Origin: Marchantia polymorpha subsp. ruderalis
Lineage: Eukaryota > Streptophyta > Marchantiopsida > Marchantiales > Marchantiaceae
Length of the DNA: 64,000 nt
NCBI GenBank assembly: GCA_037833965.1
Contig: AP031356.1
Coordinates: forward strand, 10,624,501 to 10,688,500
Direction of reading: 5' to 3'
In this document: one piece after another, positions 21,501-29,368 of the stretch
Layout: each line of letters starts with the position of its first letter
Numbering within the stretch: the stretch's first letter is position 1
Translations under genes and position numbers: made by a program
The notes under the pieces: generated by a model
Databases searched by the model: none
What the model saw: the letters and a program-made list of their open reading frames with translations, nothing else
Told to the model about the DNA's origin: nothing

Positions 21501-23963
21501 CTTCCTCTCGCCTCTCTGGCGACACACTTCCTATCTCTGTCGCAATCGTCGCCGTGTCTGCACTGTCAGCTGGCAACACCAGTCTGCGTGCCTTCTGCTT
21601 CGGCCGGCTGTATGGCTCGCACAGCGGCCGCGGTCGAATGGGAGCAGAAGGTTCTTGATGCTGCTCCTCTTCGGACTCTTCCCTCCATCGCCGCTTCCGC
21701 GGCACTCGCGCTGCAGGAGTGTGTCTCCCTTCGTCCCTCCGTCTTGATGGGGTAGAAGTCGGTGACTCCTCTGCATCAGTGTCGACCTCGTTCTCCCGCA
21801 CATACTTCCCGGGATGGTCGATGGACAATGGCGGAAAATGTTCAAGCTCCGCCGCTGTCAAACAATTCCGCTGTCGATAAAAATTGATGAGGAAAGGAGA
21901 AAGATGGTTTAGAGTTCCCCCCTTCTCCTCAAACGCGTGCTGTCGCATCACCCTGTGCAGGATGCTCGCCCAGTGAATTGGAGTTCCCTCGATGACGCAC
22001 TCCACAAAAGAGACCTGCCACAATGTGATGTAGCAGGCGCGGTGCGGCTGCAGTAATTGCATCAGCGCCGCGGACAAAGTCCGGCGAAATCGATCCTTGT
22101 AATCACGGGTCCTGTACCCATTCTTGGTAGACCTCCCGGTCTTGAACAGCTCCACAAATTGCGCCTCTTCTTGCTTGGTCACCTTGATACTCTCACTGTC
22201 GAAAAGGAGATGCCCGGGCATGCCGGCACATCTTCCCAACGCCTGCGCCCAATCTTGGACTGTCCACCGATCAACATGCGGACGCAATCCGCGCGAGGGT
22301 GGTCCCTGTGGCTCTAGCCACTCGCGCACCATATTCGCACAGATGTAATTCCATCCCCATAGCAAGAAATCGAGCTTTCTTGCTATTAAGCGCTCCTCAA
22401 AAGCGCGCAGCCCGTTCTGCGGTAGGCGAAGTGGCACCATCCGCAATCTGCTCGGTCTCGTCATTGCGTTCCTGGGGTTCGCTCGCCCGCTCATTCTACT
22501 TCCGCACTGCCCGCGCTTCTTTCTCTCTCGGCAAACTCTAATCGCTCTCAATTCCAAATCACGCGCACTCACTTCTCCCTCAATCAACAAGAAATCTCCT
22601 GTGCGACGACGTCGAGAATGTTCCGCAGCCAGCAGATGGATGCGCGCAGCGCGCACAAGAGATTGGAATCGCGAATTCAAGAATGGGACGTTCTCCGCCG
22701 CCCGGTCGAAGGTCATGGTCGGCTCTTGGTCGTGAAGAACGTCTCACTTGATGGCCGCGCCGGCTGTACGCTGGAACGGTCTTCGCTCTCACGCGCGGCT
22801 TCACGCTCCGCCGTCGTCGGTTAAACTCTCACGCTCGAATTGGCGGATTTGAACTCCGCGAGCGTGTCACCCTGCGGACATGCGGGCGTAGCGCTGAAGG
22901 CGAGTTTTCCGCCTTGCGCGGTACACTTGTTCGTACCGCCCCTCGGCCAATCCCCCTCTGCCTTGACGCGTGTGTCCGCATGTCGGACAAAAGTTCAACT
23001 CCTGCCTGTGCGCAGGCAGGAGCCTCGGCGGATTCTCCGCCGGCGCGGAACTTGAACATCCTCCTGTGCACAGGCGTTCGCCTGTGCGCAGGCGAATTCC
23101 GTCCGCGGCGCTGCGCTGGCGCGGAAGGCGTTGACCGTGGTCAGCCGTCTCCGTCCAGTCTGTCCGTTCCTTGTCTCTCCGTCGGCGCTTCCGCCGCCGC
23201 AACTCCGTCCGTCCAAGAGCGCATCCACCCGTGCCGTCCGCATGGTCCGTACCGATTGGATTACTCTGGCGGCTCTTCCGACGTACGCGGCGCCGCGCTG
23301 GCGCGGAAGACGCCGTACACTTTCTACCTCACAAGGCGCATTTCTAGGGCCCAAGGCGGATTTTCCGCCGACGCCGAAGCGCCTGTGCACAGGCGAACGC
23401 CTGTGCGTAGGCGGACTTCGCGCCTTCCCTAACCCTACTTCGCCTGTGCACAGGCGAACGCCTTCGTCCGCGCATAGGACAAAACTTGATTCCTCCTTCC
23501 GCGTAGGCGGAATTCGCGCCGGTGGCGAACTCCTTCCGCCGTAGGCGACCGCCTCCGTTTCTTCCAGTAGCGATAACTCCCTAAGTCCTCATCCGTTCCA
23601 AGCGTTCTTGGGCTCGTTGGAATCAGTGCGTCGAGCTCTTTCCAACGGGATCCTGACTTGGTCAAGGCGCCCGAGGGTTGACCTAATTAGGGAGGGTTTC
23701 CCTACAGCCGCGGACGCAACCTCCGAAGGCGGGTTTTGCGCCTTGCGCCGTAGAGATCCTAACTGCAAAGCTCGCAGGGAGGGTAGTGCCTGTCCTTTCT
23801 GCGGCACCCCAAATCCCAGATTCTACAAGATCCCTTGAGAATCCCCGCGATCTTCCGGATTCACTCTGTTTTGATGTACCGAAGGCTATTTACAATGCTG
23901 CCAGGGTACAGTTTTCCAAAAATGTTTTAATTTCCTCAAAATTGCCAAAAGTGGGGTACCACA
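18583..23963 (-). repeat. 5' LTR of element E (5.4 kb)
   Basis: Runs on the minus strand from TGTGGTACCCC at 23963 to TTATTACA at 18583, next to the primer-binding site. It contains a whole-looking U3 ORF (22716-19597), TATA at 19553-19560, and an R-U5 with a CA microsatellite (about 18780-18804). The outer end abuts D's 3' LTR. Confidence 0.93.
19597..22716 (-). CDS. U3-encoded ORF of element E, whole-looking (1,039 codons)
   Basis: Unrecognised protein encoded wholly within U3. Residues ~1-310 look globular, with conserved Trp and Leu (LDFLLWGWNYICANMVREW, VDRWTVQDWAQALGRCAGMPG, GGTLNHLSPFLINFY). About 310-700 is a Pro/Arg/Ala/Ser-rich disordered linker with PVHR repeats. About 718-745 is strongly acidic (SDDDDGG..., EEEEEE). 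About 750-795 is basic (PLLRYLDRRVDKYA, VRRRTRTKV). About 798-905 is a Glu/Gln/Lys/Leu-rich predicted coiled coil. The C-terminus is basic (RRRRSTGSAECSVAW). There is no signal peptide or membrane segment. It lies on the strand of gag-pol and ends just before the TATA box. It may be a structural or accessory protein; that is inference only. Confidence 0.75.
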   Translation of the reverse strand: MTFDRAAENVPFLNSRFQSLVRAARIHLLAAEHSRRRRTGDFLLIEGEVSARDLELRAIRVCRERKKRGQCGSRMSGRANPRNAMTRPSRLRMVPLRLPQNGLRAFEERLIARKLDFLLWGWNYICANMVREWLEPQGPPSRGLRPHVDRWTVQDWAQALGRCAGMPGHLLFDSESIKVTKQEEAQFVELFKTGRSTKNGYRTRDYKDRFRRTLSAALMQLLQPHRACYITLWQVSFVECVIEGTPIHWASILHRVMRQHAFEEKGGTLNHLSPFLINFYRQRNCLTAAELEHFPPLSIDHPGKYVRENEVDTDAEESPTSTPSRRRDEGRHTPAARVPRKRRWREESEEEQHQEPSAPIRPRPLCEPYSRPKQKARRLVLPADSADTATIATEIGSVSPERREEARTTAGATGHAATLSGERPPTGQGPPELPRAMRTNVPFAHRRTSADGRASADRRTQVDVDLRLRVGRSSSPVHRSPVHRTPPHVPPVHRQESPPFQRRKGKEPAEEPPTRHRPSGPDPPAHHAPQFAPSAPGPSSRGDTSRERAEAAPSAGSPPIDAPSAVGPIGQATSGVRPPAMSPSAIDVRGATPTADKAPANAPAHGPGTAPTDRSRGQQTEERSDCPRDEISMRDAQSNPAQPPSAQSPSATDDGDREDAVDHQQARDGDAARVHSPSALDILATSSEAAAVPSQAAHVDDVQPHLGQSPTQSMATEILHSDDDDGGSTEEMSGAEDTEEEEEEIVGAPAAALSEQVIPLLRYLDRRVDKYADPLQPGSYIELVRRRTRTKVHTSKLLARVDQELRDLKEKHACLWGQYKLNQKFYKHTEKMKDEKLGELTKEQVKVKEALDSEQAQNRILSEELVRQTRLLEQCQLARQADEELIRRLQSECGELRAQRAEAESQLVIIEEDRRKEADRTKVETARRVAHCLKGYAHWEVKAQEKLTLREFELRAAGLLSGDIRSRRKVAKKLEAFLSKAQDTMSALEGEVSAALQRLGLRSRAEDWQGRELVRGSRPRRRRSTGSAECSVAWFRAGV

Positions 23964-25298
23964 GTGCGCAAACGGAACATCTGTCCGCAACGCACGTGGT
24001 AACTCTGGAGGCCCTTGGCCCGTAGGCGGCCTCTCTCCCGTCGAGGTTGCAGCGTGGCCCGTTGCTCCTGCGGTCGTCCGCGCTTCCTCATGCTTCTCTG
24101 GCGACGCACTTCCTTTCTCCGTCGCAATCGTCGCCGTGTCCGCACTGTCGGCTCGTAACACCAGTCTGCGTGCCTTCTGCTTCGGCCGGCTGTATGACTC
24201 GTACAGCGGCCGCGGTCGAATGGGAGCAGAGGGTTCTTGATGCTGCTCCTCTTCGGACTCTTCTCTCCATCGCCGCTTCCGCGGCACTCGTGCTGCAGGA
24301 GTGTTTCTCCCTTCGTCCCTCCGCCTTGATGGGGTAGAAGTCGGTGACTCCTCTGCATCAGTGTCGACCTCATTCTCCCGCACATACTTCCCGGGATGGT
24401 CGACGGACAATGGCGGAAAATGCTCAAGCTCCGCCGCTGTCAAACAATTCCGCTGTCGATAAAAATTGATGAGGAAAGGAGAAAGATGGTTTAGAGTTCC
24501 CCCCTTCTCCTCAAAAGCGTGCTGTCGCATCACCCTGTGCAGGATGCTCGCCCAGTGAATTGGAGTTCCTTCGATGACGCACTCCACAAAAGAGACCTGC
24601 CACAATGTGATGTAGCAGGCGCGGTGTGGCTGCAGTAATTGCATCAGCGCCGCGGACAAAGTCCGGCGAAATCGATCCTTGCAATCACGGGTCCTGTACC
24701 CATTCTTGGTAGAGCTCCCGGTCTTGAACAGCTCCACAAATTGCGCCTCTTCCTGCTTGGTCACCTTGATGCTCTCACTGTCGAAAAGGAGATGCCCTGG
24801 CATGCCAGCACATCTTCCCAACGCCTGCGCCCAATCTTGGACCGTCCACCGATCAACATGCGGACGCAATCCGCGCGAGGGTGGTCCCTGTGGCTCTAGC
24901 CACTCGCGCACCATATTCGCACAGATGTAGTTCCATCCCCATAGCAAGAAATCGAGCTTTCTTGCTATTAAGCGCTCTTCGAAAGCGCGCAGCCCGTTCT
25001 GTGGTAGGCGAAGTGGCACCATCCGCAATCTGCCCGGTCTCGTCATTGCGTTCCTGGGGTTCGCTCGCCCGCTCATTCTACTTCCGCACCGCCCGAGCTC
25101 CTTTCTCTCTCGGCAAACTCTAATCGCCCTCAATTCCAAATCTCGCGCATTCACTTCTCCCTCAATCAACAAGAAATCTCCTGTGCGGCGACGTCGAGAA
25201 TGTTTAGCAGCCAGCAAATGGATGCGCGCAGCGCGCACAAGAGATTGGAATCGCGAATTCAAGAATGGGACGTTCTCCGCCGCCCGGTCGAAGGTCAT
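23964..25298 (-). pseudogene. U3 ORF in D's 3' LTR, cut by element E
   Basis: MTFDRAAENVPFLNSRF start, whole N-terminal domain and start of the linker to RALRTDVPFAH, where E's LTR begins. Near-identical to the D 5' LTR copy over this span. Confidence 0.8.
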
Positions 25299-26487
25299 GG
25301 TCGGCTCTTGCTCGTGGAGAACGTCTCACTTGATGGCCGCGCCGGCTCTACGCTGGAACGGTCTCCGCTCTCACGCGCGGCTTCACGCTCCGCTGTCGCC
25401 GATTAAACTCTCACGCTCAAATTGGCGGATTTGAACTCCGCGAGCGTATTACCCCGCGGACATGGGGGCGTAGCGCCGAAGGCGAGTTTTCCGCCTTGCG
25501 CGGTACACTTGTTTGTACCGTCCCTCGGCCAATCCCCCTCTGCCTTGACGCGTGTGTCCGCATGTCGGACAAAAGTTCAACTCCTGCCTGTGCGCAGGCG
25601 CTCGCCTGTGCGCAGGCGAATTCCGTGTGCGGCGTCGCGCTGGCGCGGAAGGCGTTGACCGTGGTCAGCCGTCTCCGTCCAGTCTGTCCGTTTCTTGTCT
25701 CTTCGTCGGCGCTTCCGCCGCCGCAACTCCGTCCGTCTAAGAGCGCATCCACCCGTCCCGTCCGCATGGTCCGTACAGATTTGATTACTCTGGCGGCTCT
25801 TCCGCCGTACGCGGCGCTGCGCTGGCGCGGAAGGCGCCGTACACTTTCTACCTCACAAGGCGCATTTCTAGGGCCCAAGGCGGATTTTCCGCCGACGCCG
25901 AAGCGCCTGTGCACAGGCGAACGCCTGTGCGTAGGCGGACTTCGCGCCTCCCCAAACCCTACTTCGCCTGTGCACAGGCGAACGCCTTCGTCCGCGCATA
26001 GGACAAAACCTGATTCCCCCTTCCGCGTAGGCGGAATTCCCGCCGGTGGCGAACTCCTTCCGCCGAAGGCGACCGTCTCCGTATCTTCCAATAGTGATAA
26101 CTCCCTAAGTCCTCATCCGTTCCAAGCGTTCTTGGACTCGTTGGAATCAGTGCGTCGAGCTCTTTCCAACGAGACTCTAACTTGGTCAAGGCGCCCGAGG
26201 GTTGACCTAATTATGGAGGATTTCCCTACCACCGCGGACGCAACCTCCGAAGGCGGGTTTTGCGCCTTGCGTCGTAGGGGTCCTAACTGCAGAGCTCGCA
26301 GGGAGGGTGGTGCCTGTCCTTACTGCTGCACCCCAAATCCTAGATTCTACAAGATCCCTCGAGAGTCCCCGCGATCTTCCGGATTCACTCCGTTTTGATG
26401 TACCGAAGGCTATTTACAATGCTGCCAGGGTACAGTTTTCCAAAAATGTTTTAATTTCCTCAAAATTGCCAAAAGTGGGGTACCACA
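23964..26487 (-). repeat. 3' LTR of element D, first half
   Basis: Begins (minus strand) TGTGGTACCCC at 26487, right after the polypurine tract, and is interrupted by element E at 23964. It contains the AT-rich LTR head, the GC-rich palindrome region and the first ~470 codons of the U3 ORF. Confidence 0.9.
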
Positions 26488-26501
26488 TGCTCCCCTCCTC
26501 A
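26488..26501 (-). other. Polypurine tract of element D
   Basis: Minus strand TTGAGGAGGGGAGCA-type purine run between the end of pol (26525) and the LTR start (26487). Confidence 0.85.
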
Positions 26502-26524
26502 ATTGTGAGCGCCCACGCGAACAC

Positions 26525-29356
26525 TCACATGTGGTATTTCTTCAACCGCCACCCGTTCACTCGGGTGCCTAACAAATCGCCGGCCAGGTCCGCAAGTTGG
26601 ATGGATCCATTCGGGAAGACTTCGACAACCCTGTAAGGTCCCATCCATCTTAGGTGCAGTTTGCTTGGGAATCTGGCATGCCTGCTGTCGTAGAGCAATG
26701 CCAAATCACCCGCCTGCAGGAGTACAGGTTTGATCTTTTTATCGTATCTCTCCTTTCGGCGGAGCTGGATTTTCCTGGTGCGATCTTCGGCGTCTCGTCT
26801 CCTCTCATCCAGCAGTGTGACCTCCTGTAACCTGTAGAGCTGACTCTCCTCTGCGCCCATCCTCTGCAAATCCAACGTTCGTTGGGTGGGTACTTCAAAT
26901 TCGATCGGGAGGATCGGGTGTTGCCCATACACCAGAAAGTATGGTGTCTGTTTGATCGTGATCTTCTCAGCTGTCCGGTACGCCCATAGAGCGGCTGCTA
27001 GCTTCGTATCCCAGTCGTGAGCGTGATTCACCGTGACCTTGAGTAGTATTTTACACAGCAGACCATTGGACTTCTCCGTCAGTCCATTCGCCTTGGGATT
27101 GTATGGAGTAGTCTTCCGGTGCTTGATGTGGAAATACCGTGTCAGATCTTCGATGATCTGATTCAGAAAATGCGTGCCCCGGTCGCTGACTAGCTCTAAG
27201 GGACATCCGTAGCGTGTGATAATCGACTCAAACAAGAAGGCTGCCACTGTGGCAGCATCATCCCTTCTGGTGGCCCTGGCCTCCACCATTTTGGTGGCGT
27301 AGTCCGTTGCTACCAGAATGTAGCGCCTTCGTGTGCTTCTAGTCACTGGTTGTATCGGCCCTACAAAGTCAATGCCCCACTTTTCGAAAGGTGCTAGAGG
27401 CATGATGGGAGTTAGGGGCCAGCGTGTTGTAGGCGTCGGTCTCCCCGTCCTCTGGCAACTGTCGCACTTGCGGATGTAATCGAGAACATCCTTAAACATG
27501 GTCGGCCACCAATACCCCGCATTTAGAATCTTTGTGACCGTGTTCCTGGTGGCATAGTGTCCACCCGCCTCCTCTGTATGCATCGCACTCACTATTCTTG
27601 GTACCTCTGATTCCTCCAGGCATCTGCATAAGCGCTCATCTGCCATCTTCTTGAACAAAACCCCCTGCTGGAGTTGGTACGGGCCTGCCTTATGAATAAA
27701 GACAGTTCGCTGTTCCAAATCCATGCCTACGGGACACTGGAGGGTTAGCAGATATCGATACAGGTCGGCATAGCGGGACTCATGCCCTGCAGACAACTGA
27801 AATAACTCTTCATCTGGAAAATCGTCCACCAATTCCTCCTCTGTTGGCTGGGTCCATAATCGGGACAAGTAATCCGCATTTTCGTGGTGCACCCCTTTCC
27901 TGGTCTGGACTGTGTAGGTGAACTCTTGTAGTAACAACACCCACCTGGCGATCCGACCGGATAGGTCGGCTTTCTTGACTAGGTGTTGCAATGCGTAGTG
28001 GTCCACATGGAACACAAACTCGTAGCAGATTAGGTAGTGACGGAACTTTTTACAGGAGTACACCATCCCCAACGCTTCTCTCTCCGTCGTGGTGTACTTC
28101 CGCTCTGCTAGAGACAGCTGTCGGCTCGCGAAGTAGATCGGGTAGTCCTTTTTGTTGTCATCCTTTTGACTCAGTACTACACCGATCGCGAATGCAGATG
28201 TGTCAACGTAAACATGGAATGGTCGATTCCAGTCTGGACTCCTTAGCACGGGAGCAGTCGTGAGTTTCGCTTTAAGAGCCTCAAATGCTGACTGCTGGTT
28301 CGCACCCCAGGCATAAGGCTCGTCCTTCTTCAACAACTTGGTCAGGTCCGCCGCCAGTATTGCATACAGGTGTATGAATCTTCGGTAGTAGCCCACATGA
28401 CCCAGGAATGCTCGCAGCTCTCTTAGATTCGTGGGTGGCTCAAGCTCGAGTATAACCTTGACCTTCTCGATGTCCACCGCAATGCCGTCTGCCGAGACCC
28501 GATGACCCAACAAGATCCCACTAGTCATAAAGAAAAAGCACTTCTCGGGATGCAGTGATAAACTGCTCTCTCTACACTTATCGAAGGTCTGCTTCAAGTG
28601 ACTTAGGTGTTCAGACCGCTTCCCAAAGACACAGAAGTCATCGATGAATATTTCCAGGAACTTCCTCAGTTGTTCCTGGAAGATATTGGTCATCATCCGT
28701 TGAAAGGTGGCAGGCGCGTTGCACAGACCGAAGGGCATCTTGTGGTATGCGTAAGTTCCCCAGTCGGTTGTGAACGTAGTTTTATCCTTGTCCTGTTCCC
28801 GGATAGACACCTGATTGTAACCTGAGAACCCGTCCAGGAAGCTATAGCATTCATGTCCTGCGACATGGTCTAGAATGGCATCCGTGAATGGCAACGGGTG
28901 ATGATCCTTGCGTGTTGCTGCATTCAACTTCCGGAAATCCTGACACACTTGTATCTTACCCGTCAACTTCTTGGGTACGATAACAATCGGCGACACCCAC
29001 TCACTTCTGAGCACTGGGTAAATAATACCAGCACTCAAGTACTTATCTATCTCCTCCTTAACTAGCAAGGAGTATTTTGGGTTGAGGCGATACTGGCGCT
29101 GTTGTATGGGTACTGAGTCGTCCAGTAAATCGATATGGTGTTCCCCATACCGTGCAGGTATCCCCTTCATGTCTTCGATCTTCCAGGCGAAGACGTCGAC
29201 ATAATGGCTAAGGAATGCCTGTACTTTCCTTAGCTCGTCTCCTCTCACTGTGCTTGATACCTTCAAGCACTTGTCGGGACTGAGTTGTACTTCGTGACAG
29301 TCACTAGGGTCGACAATGCCCTCGGTGTGACTCGTCTCACTCCTTCCCAGTCCCAC
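26525..29356 (-). CDS. pol: Element D pol (RT, RNase H, integrase), whole-looking
   Basis: About 943 codons downstream of the gag leaky stop, in the same frame. RT about residues 80-330 (VSPIVIVPKKLTGKI, MPFGLCNAPATFQRMM, FIDDFCVFG); RNase H about 390-510 (VYVDTSAFAIGVVLS, TTEREALGM, HVDHYALQHL); integrase zinc domain about 610-665 ending CDSCQRTG; DDE core from WGIDFVGPIQP through LVSDRGTHF and NPKANGLTEKSNG. The C-terminal part (GPYRVVEVFPNGSIQL) shows no chromodomain. It makes cDNA and integrates it. Because the reading frame is open throughout, this is the best pol copy here for classification. Confidence 0.92.
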   Translation of the reverse strand: MGLGRSETSHTEGIVDPSDCHEVQLSPDKCLKVSSTVRGDELRKVQAFLSHYVDVFAWKIEDMKGIPARYGEHHIDLLDDSVPIQQRQYRLNPKYSLLVKEEIDKYLSAGIIYPVLRSEWVSPIVIVPKKLTGKIQVCQDFRKLNAATRKDHHPLPFTDAILDHVAGHECYSFLDGFSGYNQVSIREQDKDKTTFTTDWGTYAYHKMPFGLCNAPATFQRMMTNIFQEQLRKFLEIFIDDFCVFGKRSEHLSHLKQTFDKCRESSLSLHPEKCFFFMTSGILLGHRVSADGIAVDIEKVKVILELEPPTNLRELRAFLGHVGYYRRFIHLYAILAADLTKLLKKDEPYAWGANQQSAFEALKAKLTTAPVLRSPDWNRPFHVYVDTSAFAIGVVLSQKDDNKKDYPIYFASRQLSLAERKYTTTEREALGMVYSCKKFRHYLICYEFVFHVDHYALQHLVKKADLSGRIARWVLLLQEFTYTVQTRKGVHHENADYLSRLWTQPTEEELVDDFPDEELFQLSAGHESRYADLYRYLLTLQCPVGMDLEQRTVFIHKAGPYQLQQGVLFKKMADERLCRCLEESEVPRIVSAMHTEEAGGHYATRNTVTKILNAGYWWPTMFKDVLDYIRKCDSCQRTGRPTPTTRWPLTPIMPLAPFEKWGIDFVGPIQPVTRSTRRRYILVATDYATKMVEARATRRDDAATVAAFLFESIITRYGCPLELVSDRGTHFLNQIIEDLTRYFHIKHRKTTPYNPKANGLTEKSNGLLCKILLKVTVNHAHDWDTKLAAALWAYRTAEKITIKQTPYFLVYGQHPILPIEFEVPTQRTLDLQRMGAEESQLYRLQEVTLLDERRRDAEDRTRKIQLRRKERYDKKIKPVLLQAGDLALLYDSRHARFPSKLHLRWMGPYRVVEVFPNGSIQLADLAGDLLGTRVNGWRLKKYHM

Positions 29357-29359
29357 CGT

Positions 29360-29368
29360 TAATTGCTA
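29360..29368 (-). promoter_or_regulatory. Gag/pol recoding site, UAG-CAAUUA (element D)
   Basis: The gag frame ends in GAA-UAG, followed immediately by CAAUUA, with pol open in the same frame beyond. UAG-CAAUUA is the exact leaky-stop context of tobacco mosaic virus (established knowledge). The matching site in element B differs only by a U-to-C that still fits CARYYA. Confidence 0.7.

Larger units (their letters stand above)
15721..23963 (-). mobile_element. Element E: Ty3/gypsy element inside D's 3' LTR, incomplete
   Basis: Minus-strand copy of the same subfamily as D. It has a full 5' LTR (23963-18583), a primer-binding site (18560-18543) and gag-protease (18496 to about 15812). Pol and most or all of the 3' LTR are absent. 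The left limit is uncertain, because the LTR terminus at 15721-15811 may belong to D or to E. It is the youngest insertion of the left nest by position. The element is broken. Confidence 0.8.
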
